Shown here piece after piece: positions 1 through 10,838 of a stretch of 64,000 bases of DNA (position 1 is the first letter of the stretch; every line of letters starts with the position of its first letter). The notes below the pieces were generated by a model, which ran no database searches, had not been told where the DNA came from, and worked only from the letters and a program-made list of their open reading frames with translations. The stretch covers positions 1 through 64,000 of the forward strand of contig JAGTXO010000052.1 of NCBI GenBank assembly GCA_019448385.1. The letters are read 5' to 3'. The stretch comes from Diacronema lutheri. Taxonomy: Eukaryota > Haptophyta > Pavlovophyceae > Pavlovales > Pavlovaceae. A program made the translations under genes and the position numbers.

Positions 1-1843
1 GCCCCGATCCCGCGCCGGGTGGCAGCGAGCGGCGGCACCTCCTCGGCGAGCCCGCCCCGCGCCTTCCCCTCCACGTGGCGTTTTGAGGCAGACGGACACG
101 CGCCCACACTGCGACTGGGCACGCTGCTCGAGGCAGACACGCACCCAAAAACGCGCGCGCACCACGCGCCCGCGTCGGCGGGCCGGTGTGAACGAGCGAG
201 AGCTCGGTGTCGCCAACGGGGGCACGGGCGCGACTTCGGTCCGCCTCTCGACGGACGCAGGCGCTGCCGGGAACTTCCCCGACGCCTGCACATCCGGGCT
301 TCGAGGTACAGATCTGGGCAACAGTGCCGCTCGTCACCGATGAGGCGGCCAGCTCGCTATCCTTGCTGCCCTCGGCTCCACCAAACAGCCGGGCGACCCA
401 ACGGTTTCGTGATCGCCTGGCCGCCAGGTGCGAACCGCGCCCGTGCAAGCGCTTCACCCGCATTCTCCCGCCCCGCTGCGGACGTCCGCCTGCCGGCCGC
501 GAACACGGCCGGGCGCGTTGCCGCCTGGCCCAACACGAAACCCCGCCCCGCCCCCGAGGCCGCAGGTCCTACCTGCCCACGCGCAGCCCCAACGGCACGC
601 AGACAGCCCGCCTTGGCACCGACTCGTGCGCGAGCGCTCCGCCCTCCACAAGAGCCTGCCCCACGCCACCGCCGACGCGGAGCCATCGCAGCCGACGCCC
701 CTCCGCGACGCTCGCGCCGCAAGGCGCAAGGGCCCGGCGAGACGGCGTCAACCAAGCCCGCCGCTGGCACAGCGCCGGCACCCGGAGCCCCCCCAAGCCC
801 CCGCGCACGCCTCGCCCCCCCCCCCCCCCCCCCCCCCCCCCGATCGGCGGACCGATTGCGTTTTGGTGCGCCAGCTCAATGCGCCATCGCAGTGGCGGGC
901 CCGCAGACGCAGACGCTGACATGCCCAACGCTGGGCACTGAGGCCGCAGGCCGGCCCTCCTGGACCTGGCGGGCGAGCTGCCCGCGCAGCGGCCACGCGA
1001 GCCTCGCACTGACCGTGGCGGTCGCTGCCACCGGGATAGCTGCGGGTGCGGCGGCCTTGGCCCCAACCCCATCATCCGTCTTCATCCCCGCCCTGCTCGC
1101 GCTCGCGGCCTACGTCGGCAATCCCTGCACCGGGTCCGCCCCGCGAAGTCCACACAGACTTATCCGTGCTGCCGCCAGCCGCGCGCGCCCAGACGCGCGC
1201 CGCTCCCACACGCTCACCTCCGTTTCCGCGGGCGGCCCAACAGCCCCCACCCCCCCCCCCCCCCCCCCCCCCCTCCCCCCCCCCCCCCCCCCCCCCGGCA
1301 GCGGCCATCAGCCGAATTAGCCACCACCCGCCCGGGGCCTCCCGCCGCACCCGCAGCGCTCGGCGCCTTGAATCCGCCCGTCCCCCGGGGGTGAGGCCTT
1401 CAACCCGGCCCAGCGCGCTGCTCAGACTGCCTCACCCGCGCAGCGCCAACCCGGCGGCATGGTAGACCCCGACGAAAAGCCGCCCTTCTCGCCGTCCGCT
1501 CGTCAGGCGCAAGTACGTTATCCTGCTCCTACTGCCGACGCGGCTCCCGCGCGCGCGGACTACTACGCCGGGCAGATCGCCGCAGACGCACGTGAGTGCA
1601 CACGTGCGGACAAGGCGCACACGCTCGACGTCCAGTTAGCGCACGTGCACGTGCGCGCCACTGGTCACATTTGAGCGTCCGTGCTCGCCACAGCGTCGCC
1701 ATCCACAAGATGCGCGCTGGAGCCATCCAAGCAGGGCTCTGCCTGCTCGGCTTCCGCAAGGCAATTTGGGCCGCGGACAGCGGACAGCGGACGGCGTGCG
1801 CGTGCGAGGTGCGAAAGGAGGAAGAAGGTAGGGAGAGTTGTGT

Positions 1844-1889
<46 letters not shown>

Positions 1890-2189
1890 CGGGCCGCCGG
1901 AGACGAGGACGCACTCACCGCTGTTGGCAATGCGCGCGTCACGGAGACAACTTGGCGGGCCTCGCACGCAGCTGGGCCGATCGCCGCCGTAGAGATGTCT
2001 GCAGCCGTCTCCGCGATGCCGATCCGTCGCATCTGTTGGCACCGCTGCCATCTGCCGCACCCGCGGGCCAGGCTTGCCGGCAAGGTCGGCGCGTCGGGCT
2101 CCGAGCTCTGCCACGCCAGGCGATGCGGCCGACGGCGGTGACGCTGAGCCCAGCGCCGGGTCCAACGGCTCCACGTCGAGCCGGCTGTG
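1..2189. other. GC-rich low-complexity stretch without a recognisable gene
   Basis: Long open frames exist on both strands but have the Pro/Arg/Ala composition of random GC-rich DNA and show no known domain. Visible structure: a C homopolymer at 815-841, a second at 1251-1296 interrupted by one T at 1274, and a (TG)n run at 1838-1857 leading straight into a G run at 1858-1884. Elsewhere in the window such C runs sit inside introns on the sense strand, so these may mark introns of unrecognised genes, but no exon could be identified. Confidence 0.6.
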
Positions 2190-3330
2190 AACGAGCATGC
2201 TCGCACCACTTGCCCACGCCAGCGCGTCGGACTCAGGCACGTTGTAGATCTGCGCGGGGCAACGCGCGTGCGTGCGGCAGGCGCGCGCGCGAGCTTTCAG
2301 GCCACGCGCGCGTGCCGCGCGGGAGGACGGGGCGGTCGCGGCTGCGCTCGACCGCCGGTCGCGGCACCGAGCGACCGTGCGCGCCGCCGCACGTTGTAGT
2401 CGTCGCACGGGAAACCAAGCCTCGTTGCGGAGCACGATTGGCGACAAGGTGCCCGCTCATCGGCCCCTCGCCCACGTGCACACGCCGGCGACGGGGAGTG
2501 GTCGCGCCCGCCGAGCAGCAGCCGCGGCGCGCACACGAGCGCGCGGTTGTTCTTGCACTGCGAGCCATTGCCGCGCGTCGTGCGCGGCGCCTCGACAGCA
2601 ATGCTGGCTGGCGTGAGCACGCCCGAGTGGCCCGCGTTCGTGTGGCGATCCCGGCGGCGGCCCAGCGGCGCCCCCCAGAGCGTGTGCAAGCGCGCGCGCC
2701 GCATCGCCGCCGACGCTGACGAGTACGGCGATGCCCTCGCCGGCCTCTGAAGGCACGGCGATCTGCTCGAGCACTGGCCCGACGCGTGTGTCGGCTTCAA
2801 AGGCCGCAGCGAGCCCGGGCACTCGGCCGAGCAGCAACCGGAAGAACTCAGCGGCATCCTGCGGCGTCCTTCGCGCGCCACGGCCCGAGATGACGTCGAT
2901 GACGGACACAAGACACAGCCGTGTCGGCGCCCTGTTGTCCTCGATCAGCGTGCCAAAGTCCCGAAAACGCGCCCTCTCGGACGCTGTTGGCACGGCGCGA
3001 AGCGGAGCGAAGCATCGCACGGAGCATGTTCAGGGCGAAGAGCGATTGCATAAGGACGGTCGTGTAGCACGCGCTGCCCTCGTTTTTCGCGCCTGCGCCG
3101 CGCCGCGCAGCGCCGGGTGTGCGGGGGTGCGCACGCACGGTTTGCGGCGGGATGGAGAGAGGCTGGCTGGGCGCGCGCCGAGCCCGGGCAAGCCGTGCAG
3201 GCGCTCACCACGCGGCACGCCGGGCACTCTCACCGGCCACATCGGGCCGTCAAACGCGTCTTCCACAGGCTGCCGACCGACGACGTAAAACTTGCTCAAG
3301 GCGCCGCGCCGTGCACGCGCCATGCGCGCG
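2190..3330 (-). pseudogene. Ubiquitin-specific protease (peptidase C19) domain, frame-broken
   Basis: Read on the minus strand. A Cys box (KNEGSACYTTVLMQSLF, near 3030-3085) is followed in another frame by the QDAAEFFRLLL-like helix (about 2840-2870), then the His box HVGEGPMSGHLVA (about 2450-2485), the segment RNEAWFPCDDYN split over two frames, and a final strand ending near 2190. These are the ordered catalytic-core motifs of USP deubiquitinases, which cleave ubiquitin from substrates. One canonical intron is visible in the C-terminal part: DDYN, GTGCGG... to ...GCGCAG, then IYNVPES. At least three single-base frameshifts separate the motifs, one between the Cys box and the following helix and two within about 40 bp after the His box. 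I read it as a pseudogene, or a gene hit by homopolymer errors. A possible upstream exon (VVGRQPVEDAFDGPMW) lies near 3240-3310. The true 5' end is not resolved. Confidence 0.55.
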
Positions 3331-4855
3331 CTGTTGCGGGCTGCGCAGCAGGGACGACGGGGGAATTGGCGAGCGAGGGTTTGGGCGCAGGATCAGCGTG
3401 GTGGCGCGGCAAGACGAGCGCGCGCCGGGGCGCCTGGCGCGGAGGCGCCCCGCGCGAGGACGCGAGCCGCTTCTCGCACCGGACGGGCGCCCACGCGCAA
3501 GCCGGCTTTCGAGGGCTGGTGGATGGTGGCAGATGCCGAAACGGACACATGGAATGATGCGTCGGCGGCGCGAGCGCGGGACGATCTTGCCCGGGCCAAT
3601 TTTGCGCACGCTGCCAGCGCGCGTATGCGTGCGCATGCAGCGGGCGGCGCGCACGTTGCGCGTGACGGGGCGCCGAGCGGCACACCGGCGGGGACGCGCC
3701 TCGCCGCTGCCGTGGCATCGTACGCTGCCTGCGTGCTGGCCCGCACGCACGTTGCCGGCGCGAGGGGACGGCGAGTGCGCCTCGGCCGAACAGGCGCGAA
3801 CGTTACGCCCGAGCGCGTGGCCGGGCCCCGCCGACTGCAACGCAGCGCCGGCCCAGGCGCGCATCCGCCCGACGCGGATTTGGACGACGCATCGACCGGC
3901 ACGCCGAGCGTCTGCGCCCGCCTCGCGGCCGGTCGCGCCGGCCCTCTTCGGCCCGAGGCCGCACGTCCGCCGCGCGCCGCTTTGGCGGCGCGGCGCGGCG
4001 CTCCCGAACGCGCATGGCACACGCGCGGTGCGCGGGCACGCCCGCAACGCGCCATTCCAGCGCGAGCAGTTCGGCAAGCTTGCAGCGCGCGAGCAGCCGG
4101 GCATGTGCCGCGAAACACAGTTCGCTGTGTGCGCCGGCCGCGACGACACGGCGTAGCGGCGCGAGGCTGGCCGCCGGGGCCACGGGCGTACTGCCGTGGC
4201 GGCGACGCCATGGTATGAGCAATAATTTCATCGGGGGGTGGGGTGGGGGGGGGGGGGGGCGCGTTTGTGCGCACTTGGCGCGCGAGTAGTGCGAGTGGCG
4301 GGCGAGCCTCGTCGCCCACGGAGCCCGCCCCCGGCTCGGCGGCGCGCCGCCTGCTCGCCGGGTCGCGCACCGGCCGTCGCCGCCGCTGCGCACTTGCCCA
4401 GCTTGCCGGCAGGCGGCAGGCGGCGGCGACGGCGGGCGGCGGGCGGCTGCGGCTGCGGCGCGAGCGCGAACGCCGGGCGGCGGCAGCGCCGACGGCACGC
4501 GCGCAGGCGGCGACCCACGCGGCGGCGGGCAGCGCGCCAGCGTGAGGCCCCTGCGCGCCGGCCCGCATTGGCGCCGCCCTGCGCGCCCTAGAAGGGCGCG
4601 CAGGTACGCGGGCCGGTCGCGGCGGCGCGCGGGTGCTGGCGAGCACCCGACGGCTGCGCGTCGGCGCGAGCGGGCGCGGCGGGCGTCGCGCCGGCGGGTG
4701 CTGGCCAGCACCGCGCGCCGGCGGCGCGCCCGCCGCCAGCGCGCCGCCCGCCGCCGGCGCCGCCGCGCCGTCCGCGCCCGCCGCCACCGCGCGCCGCCGC
4801 CGCGCATTCGCGCGCGGCGCGACGGGCGGCCCGCGGCGAGCGCCGCCGCCGCCGC
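3331..4855. other. GC-rich stretch, possible 5' exons of the protease relic
   Basis: No domain is recognised. On the minus strand from about 4215 to 4000 one frame has balanced composition (LLARCKLAELLALEWRVAG is part of it) and could be an upstream exon of the broken protease. A G run lies at about 4248-4259. From 4300 to 4855 the DNA is almost purely G/C with short direct and inverted repeats, and all open frames there look like composition artefacts. Confidence 0.4.
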
Positions 4856-7020
4856 CTCGCCACCGCTGACCGCGCGGAGCACCTCTTTGAAGACGACGCT
4901 GCGCGTCACGAGGTCCGCGCCGAGCGCAAAGACGGACGCGCGACGTGTGCCCGACGCGCGAAGCGGCCACGTGGAGCTGGCCGTGCGTGAAGGCACGGCT
5001 CGGCGAGCCACACGCCCGCGCACCCGAGCGCTTGCCCCCTGCGCCTCGTTACGCCGGCCGACCGGGGGAACTGGCGGCGCATCCCGCACAAGCGCGAAAC
5101 GTGCACGGTCGTTCGGGCGAGTGGGTGTCGACACGCGCGGAAGAGCACGGTGCTGTCGCGCCCGGCGGCCGCGCCGGGGCCGTGGCACTCGAGCAGCACC
5201 GGCCGCCGGCGCGCACGCCGCGACACGATCAGCCCGCTCGGTGCCGCCGCACAGCCCCCTCGCCGGGCGAGAGGTTGCGCGGCAGCATCACCACCATCCC
5301 GGGCTTCAGGTCGGGACGCGGTGCGGCATCTGCGCGTGCTCGAGCGAGTCGAGGAATTCGACCGACGCCCGCGCAATCTGCTTGCCCGCCCGTCGTCGCG
5401 CCAGCTCGTCCGCCGACGCGCACCTCGCCGCCGCGCCCGGGAAGCGGCCGATCGCCAGCCAGTTGATCCGCGCCACGTCCGTCTGCTTGGCGCAGAGCAC
5501 CGCGCGGTCGCACAGCGAGCCGTCGTCGGTCCAACAACGTCGCGCCGTGGACAAAGTCGTCACCGAGCTCCGTCGGGTAGGCCGAGCCCACGCGGATGGG
5601 GACTGCCGCCGACGGCCTCGGGCAGCTGCACGGGATCGAGCGGGAATGCGCCGGGCATTGCCCGGCCGCCGGCAACAGCCGCGGGAACGGCGGCCGTCGC
5701 CGGGGGCTGCGCGACAGCTCCGCCCACTCGCCCGCGCCGAGGCGCGTCGCCCGTGTCGCGCGCCGCGCTCGAGGCGCGAACGTTCTGCGACCAAGGCGTG
5801 CTGCCGATCGGTGCTGCCACTGCGCCGAGTACTTGAGGCAGGAGCGCACGATCTGCGCGCGCGAGCCGCGCCGCACCACCGTCAAGCACTTGGCGAAAGT
5901 CGCCGGCGAGCATCAGCGTCTCGCCGCCGAAGCGCTCGTCGACGGCCCGTCACTTCGCGCAACAACACCGATCAGGCGAGTCGAGGTGGCACCGCAGCGT
6001 CCTGCAAGATCGGCGCCTCGTCCCACACGACCAGCCGCCGCGGCGGCCAGGGAGCGCCCCTCGCTCGGAGCGCGGCACGCCATTGAACGGCTTGCCCGTC
6101 GGTAGTCGGCACCGCCGGGCACCTTGAAGGTCGAGTGGAAGGTGCGGCCGTCGGGCTAGCAGCGTGGGCGGCGACGACCCGAGGACGCGCCCACGACGAC
6201 CGCGTTGCCCATTCCGCGCGCACGGCGGCGATAATGGCGCGCTCCGACGAACGTCCTTGCCCGTTCCGCCCGGCGCGTCGCAAAGATGCAGCCGGTTGCC
6301 CACGCCGCGCAGCGCCGATTTGACGACCGGCGCCGTGGAGCGCGCACTGCTGGCCGCCCTCGGCCATCGCCGCGCGCGCCGCCGCCGCGCATCGCAGCCC
6401 GCTCGGCGCGATGGTAGCCCTGCGCGCGCGCGAGCTCGGCGCCCGCCCGGCCCGGCCGGCGCGCGCGCCGTGCGCAGACCGGCCACCGCCGCGAGCGCCG
6501 CCGCGCGCTCGCGCATCGTCGGGCACGTACAGCCCCGTGGAGGTCGAACGTGTCGGCCCAGGCGGGCACGCCGTACGAGGCGAAGGCGTCCGAGCCGGGC
6601 TGCGGCCGCTGCTCGGCGCGCTTCAGGAGCATGACCCCGCACACGTTCCACTTGGTGCCAAACATCGAGCCCGTGAGCCCCGTGTAGACGCGGTCGAGCT
6701 GCGGTGGGCGATGGCGCAGACGTCCTCGTGCCGGATCTCGTCCGACGGTTCGCGCCGCGCGTCGACGAGCGGCACGACTCGCTCGGAGCCCGCCCACGTG
6801 AACGTGGCGCGTCGACATGTTCAGCCGCGTGTGCGCGAGCGTGTCGTCCTCGTACTTGGGCTTGACGGCGGGCGAGAGCTTGCCGCGCACCTCCTCCTTC
6901 GAGAGGCCGCGCGTGTTGAGCAGCTCCTTCTGGCGCGCGTGCACCCGTCTCGACGCGCTGATCGTCGATGGCGCGCAGGGCGCCAAAGTAGGCGTCCATC
7001 TATGCGCGAAGCGGCGCCCT
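4856..7020 (-). pseudogene. Pif1-type DNA helicase relic, copy A
   Basis: Minus-strand similarity to copy B at 27781-29324 runs through the whole interval. Recognisable pieces in N-to-C order are a conserved pre-helicase block (MFGTKWNVCGVML, about 6630-6670), the Walker A segment DAPGGTGK (about 6270-6290), DEAPI Walker B (about 6010-6030), and the C-terminal block with QALGCAGVWLAEP, then GHTSRVR and VVFKEVLRAVSGGE ending near 4860. In Pif1-family enzymes the C-terminal block is the last helicase motif. Relative to copy B an extra G just after the Walker A lysine destroys the frame, and further indels follow, so this copy is dead. Pif1-like helicases of this kind are common in Helitrons and other large eukaryotic DNA transposons; no Rep or integrase domain was found, so the element class is open. 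Copy A extends further upstream than copy B. Confidence 0.65.
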
Positions 7021-7877
7021 TTCAATCGGCAGCTCCTTGTCGGTCACGCCGGCCGTGTACGCCGCCTTGTCGGACGTCCGTCGGCCCGTACATGGTGCCA
7101 AAGTTGCCGTCGCCCGTGAGCTCGGGCCAGTCCGACGACGCAGGGCGGCGAGACGAAGGCGAGCGCGCGGCGCGACGGCCCGTAGCCTCAGCGTGTCGAC
7201 CGTGCGCGCCTGCTCGCTCGGCTTGACCGGCCGCGTGCTCACGATCTCGCAGTTGACGAGCGCCGCGTCGAAGGCGCGCAGGTCGATGGCGGCCCATGGT
7301 CGTTGTGCGCGGGAGATCACGCTGCAGGCGGGCTCCACAGTAGGTTCGAAGAAAAAAAAAAGCTGGGCAACGGTCAGTCGAGCCCACAAGCAATCCTCGG
7401 GAGCCGGGGCCCAACCCAACCCAACGATCTTCGTCGCCACCCTTCGCGCGTTTTCCGTTCGCGCCCAAGCAGACAATGAGACCACAATCTCGGTGCTGCT
7501 CGGCGCGATGATGGGCCTCAGCGGCTCGGTGGCGATCGTGCTCTACGTGCGCGCGCGACGTCGCGAGGTGCAGCACGGCGCGTGGCGACGCCGCGCATCA
7601 TCCAGCGCCATCTCGAGCTGCAGCTGCCGTTGGGCCGGCCGGACGAGGCATCCGTCGCCTCGCGTGCCGAAACGCCGGGCGTCGAGGGCGCGTCGCGCTC
7701 GGTGCGCGACGCGGCGGCCCGAGCCGGACCCGGACGAGGCTACGTGCGCGTGGCGAGCGCGGCGTTCTGAGGCGCGCACGAACGTCGCCAGCCAGAGCAG
7801 CCCGGGGCGGGGCGAGTCCGGCTGCGCGGAGGTCCGGCTCGAGCGGGCGGGGCGCCATGCTCTGAGGCGCCGCCGCG
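7021..7877. other. Upstream part of the helicase element, function unknown
   Basis: This stretch lies between the helicase relic and the first inverted-repeat element. Minus-strand frames contain short segments with natural composition (for example near 7220-7290, containing WAAIDLRAFDAALVNCEIVS), suggesting the N-terminal part of the helicase polyprotein or a second element gene, broken by indels. An A run of about 11 bases lies near 7350. Copy B lacks this region, so it cannot be compared within the window. Confidence 0.35.
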
Positions 7878-8176
7878 TTTCTAAAAGGGTGTAGGGTGTA
7901 TGGTGTAGGATGCAAACAAGCCCTCCCCACATTTGGGCCAACGTCATTCCTTCTTCGAAGCCGTGACGTTACTCCATACGAGTACTTTTACTTAGTGTAG
8001 GATGTATCTATTCTCTAAGTATTTGCATAGTGTAGGGTGTAGGATACGTACGGTTACGAAAGTCCTACAGGGAGTGAAGGAATGACGCTGTGACGAAAGA
8101 AGGAATGACGTCGGGCCCAGATGTGGGGAGGGCTTGTTTTGCATCCTACACCCTACACCCTACACCCTTTTGAAAA
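7878..8176 (+). mobile_element. ~300-bp terminal-inverted-repeat (MITE-like) element, copy 1
   Basis: Both ends carry inverted repeats of about 75-80 bp built from three GTGTAGG-type units, then a block containing AAGCCCTCCCCACAT and a GACGTCATTCCTTC block. The internal ~140 bp is AT-richer than its surroundings (AGTACTTTTACTTAGTG, ATTCTCTAAGTATTTG) and has no coding capacity. Copies 2 (8426) and 3 (29516) are closely similar and inverted relative to this one. Small size, long inverted ends, non-coding centre and multiple copies fit a MITE. Flanks are GGCGCCGCCGC-like on both sides, so a target duplication cannot be separated from the repeat. Confidence 0.7.
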
Positions 8177-8237
8177 GCGGCGGCGCCTCAGAGCATGGCG
8201 GCTCGACAGCATGGCGCCTATACAGCATGGCGTCGTC

Positions 8238-8350
8238 CAGCGTCACGCCGCGTCGTGGTCCTGCCGCTCCTCCGTGGCGCACGGATGGCGCTCCTCCGTG
8301 ACGCAGCCGAACGACGTCGCGGCGTCACGGCCCGGGCGCAGTCGCCATCC
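8238..8350. repeat. Spacer of the palindrome, inverted in the second locus
   Basis: The unique loop between the palindrome arms. The same ~110-bp sequence occurs at about 29333-29447 in the opposite orientation relative to the adjacent inverted-repeat element, as expected if homologous exchange between the arms flipped it in one copy. It contains an internal pair of CTCCGTG-type half sites (CTCCTCCGTGGCGCA and CTCCTCCGTGACGCA). Confidence 0.65.
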
Positions 8351-8425
8351 TGGACGCCACGCTGGACGACGCCATGCTGTCGAGGCGCCATGCTGTCGAG
8401 CCGCCATGCTCCGAGGCGCCGCCGC

Positions 8426-8728
8426 TTTCTAAAAGGGTGTAGGGTGTAGGGTGTAGGATGCAAAACAAGCCCTCCCCACATTTGGGCCCGACGTCATTCC
8501 TTCTTTCGTCACAGCGTCATTCCTTCTCCCCCCTATGGGACTTTCATAACCGTACGTATCCTACACCCTACACTATGCAAATACCTAGAGAATAGATACA
8601 TCCTACACTAAGTAAAGGTACTCGTATGTGAGTAACGTCACGGCTTCGAAGAAGGAATGACGTCGGGCCCAAATGTGGGGAGGGCTTGTTTTGCATCCTA
8701 CACCCTACACCCTACACCCTTTTAGAAA
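8426..8728 (-). mobile_element. ~300-bp terminal-inverted-repeat element, copy 2
   Basis: Closely similar to copy 1 but in the opposite orientation, and nearly identical to copy 3. Ends read TTTCTAAAAGGGTGTAGGG and its complement. This copy is the left part of the 2.4-kb segment duplicated at 29458-31827. Confidence 0.7.
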
Positions 8729-9152
8729 GCGGCGCCGAAGGTGGGAGGATGCCACCCGTATGCGCGCGTTTGAACGTGCGCGGACGGCCGTTGGCTTCGC
8801 GCCCTTTCGCCCACGGTTTGCGCGCCAACGGACCAGTCCTCCGCGGGCGCCGCGCATCGTCTCAGGGGCGGTCGGTGTGGTACGCCGCGCGCATCGTCAG
8901 CGCCGCGGCGTCGAGCTCGGCGAGCGAGGGCGCGTACGTGACGCCGCTCAGCACCTCGTCCGCGCCCCGCCCTCGTCGCGCTCGCCGCCTCCGCAGTGCG
9001 CGCAGGCGGCTTCGTGACGGCACGCGAGGCCACGCCGCGCGCCGCAGGTGCCTTCGCGCGCTGCATCGTCTGTCTGCCGGTCCGACGCGCTCTGCTCTGA
9101 ACGAACGGACGGCACGCCCGACGAGATCTCGTCGCGTGCACGCTCGCACAGC

Positions 9153-9985
9153 ATGTACCCCCAGAACGTCTCCGAGCTGCTGCCCGACGAGATCTTCGGC
9201 GACGAGCTGCTCGTCGACCGGCACTACCGCGTGCGCATCCTTCAGCGCGTCGCCCGCCGCCGCGATGCGGCCGAGGCCAACTTTTGGCTCGACGGCGGGC
9301 CCGCCGACTCGGTCGTCGGCGCGTGCATGTGCGGCCGAATCTACGCGCTCAAGTGCATGGGCCGGCTCGTCCGCGGCGCCCGGATCCTCGCGCTGCTGCG
9401 CAAAAATGTGGCGCTCGCCACGTGCCGCGCACACCTCATGGGCCACATGCTCCAGCGCATCGTCGGCGACAGCGGCGTCGCGCGGCTGCTGCAGCTGGTT
9501 GCAGCTCGTTCGCGAGGATCACGACACGCTCAACGCCGAGCACCAGGCCTTGGAAGCACAGCATGACACCGGCCAAGTCATGCGACGGCATGTGCGCGCG
9601 CGCCGACGCGCTCTCCAAGGACCTCGCACGGGCGCACGAGCACGCTCACAAGCTCGATGGCTATCTGGTGTGGTGCAGCGAGCGCCTCGGTGAGAGTGAC
9701 TCTTTCAACGGAGCGCTCGAGAACCTGAACACGCGGTGCAGCATGAGATGTGCTGGCTCCACGCCGAGATGTCGTCGCTCGTTGCGAGTTCGCCCGAGGC
9801 TTACGCGAACGACAGCGAGGCCACCGACTTCAAGGACCACGGCGTGTGCGTCGAGTTCGATGTCTTCAACCGCGACGGGGTCGAGGGCGCGCCCGTGCCC
9901 GCGACCGCGCCCACGAAGGCAGAGCCGGGCATCGAGTCCGAGTGCATCGCGCCCGCACAGGCAGAGCCGGGCAGCGAGTCCGAAG

Positions 9986-10018
<33 letters not shown>

Positions 10019-10196
10019 GGCAGAGCCGCGCACCGAGCCCAAGTGAGCCAACGTGCCGCCGAACTCGCCCAAGCTCTCGTCGGTCGACAGTCAGGCCACC
10101 GAGTACAAGACCTCCTACGCGAACTCACGTGCTCGCCACCTGCAACGCCTCGAGTTTACGCACGCGTTCGAGTCTGTGCAGGCCGAGGTCGCTTAG
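9153..10196 (+). pseudogene. Unrecognised element-borne ORF, copy A (frame-broken or intron-containing)
   Basis: Starts MYPQNVSELLPDEIFGDELL and stays open for about 115 codons. Coding character then switches frame near 9500 (LVREDHDTLNAEHQALEAQH), near 9565 (CDGMCARADALSKDLARAHE, coiled-coil-like), near 9740 (HEMCWLHAEMSSLVASS, then an acidic and Pro/Arg-rich stretch) and near 10045 (SPKLSSVDSQATEYKTSY), ending at a TAG at 10194-10196. Copy B at 30241-31284 has the same frame changes, so they predate the duplication or represent introns. I do not recognise the family. The protein would be an alpha-helical protein of about 330 residues with a charged C-terminal half. Confidence 0.35.
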
Positions 10197-10639
10197 CCAA
10201 AGCGCGCCAAGGTTCCGGCCACCGGCGCATCCAGCCGCTGGCTGCGCAACACGGCGGTGCGCAACACCCGCAGCTCGGCCAACGGCAAGTAGCGCGCCGG
10301 CGCAGCGCACGGTATGCCGCGGCGAGCTCAGTCGCGAAGAGTGTCCGACTGGCCGCGCCCTCCACGGGGTGCACGCGCACTCGGCGCGGTCCGGTCAGTC
10401 AGGGGGCCTCAGCTTGCGCGATGCCAGTTGCGAGCCCCCCCGGAATCCGCCATTCTATTCTACTAGGCGTAAATCACCCAAGCCCTTCCGGTCGCCCGCA
10501 TTCCGGGGTCGGACCCTCCGTCGGCCCGGCTCGGGCCCTCCGTCCGCCGCGCCCGCTCGACCCCGAATTCTACTCCAAATCGGCCGGTCAGGAGGGTGTC
10601 TCGGTCCTAGGCTCGTCATAAGCCTCGCCCCGACCCCTC

Positions 10640-10738
10640 GAGCGCTCATTGGCTGGCTTTTAACCATTGATTGTACGACCCGGGTCGTACTCTCAGCCTT
10701 ACACTGGCCGGACCAGCCCGGACCGCGCCGTATATAGT
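10640..10738 (+). promoter_or_regulatory. Promoter-like end of the duplicated segment, copy A
   Basis: Contains in order a CCAAT-type box in inverted sense (CATTGGCTGG), a perfect 18-bp palindrome GTACGACCCGGGTCGTAC at 10673-10690, and a TATATAG at the very end of the homology. The order and spacing resemble a plus-strand core promoter carried by the element. The copy at 31728-31827 is the same. No plus-strand gene follows closely in either locus, so its activity is unproven. Confidence 0.35.
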
Positions 10739-10838
10739 CGCGTGCCAACTGCCAACTGCCAAGAGTCGATAATTTTGGCACACGCTTTTGCTGGCGGCCT
10801 CGGCTCGCGAACGCGGCGAGCGTGGCGGCGGCGCGCGC

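Larger units (their letters stand above)
7850..8740. repeat. Large imperfect palindrome made of two head-to-head elements
   Basis: Copy 1 of the inverted-repeat element plus a flank of AGCATGGCG units is mirrored by copy 2 and the same flank inverted, giving arms of roughly 380 bp on either side of a short non-palindromic spacer at about 8238-8350. The flank on each side consists of three AGCATGGCG/GTCGACAGC-type units ending in GGCGTCGTCCAGCG. Such a structure could extrude as a long hairpin and would recombine readily between its arms. Confidence 0.75.
8351..10738. repeat. 2.4-kb near-identical duplicated segment, copy A
   Basis: Matches 29458-31827 with a constant offset of 21088 bp after one indel (21089 bp before it). 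Differences visible by eye are few: one extra C in a CCCC run near 8971, a handful of substitutions in the inverted-repeat element, and some changes near 9405. Homology stops at CGCCGTATATAG (copy A) versus CGCCCTATATAG (copy B). The near identity, non-coding parts included, indicates recent duplication, gene conversion or recent transposition. Confidence 0.85.

Noticed and set aside
19-1320. Long plus-strand open frame at the left edge
   Set aside because: The product is almost entirely Pro, Ala and Arg and passes through two C homopolymers; overlapping frames on both strands are equally open, as expected at this GC content.
7895-7920. Telomere-like GTGTAGGG units in the inverted-repeat ends
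   Set aside because: Three imperfect 7-bp units occur at both ends of a small repeated element in inverted orientation, so they are part of its terminal repeats rather than telomeric DNA.
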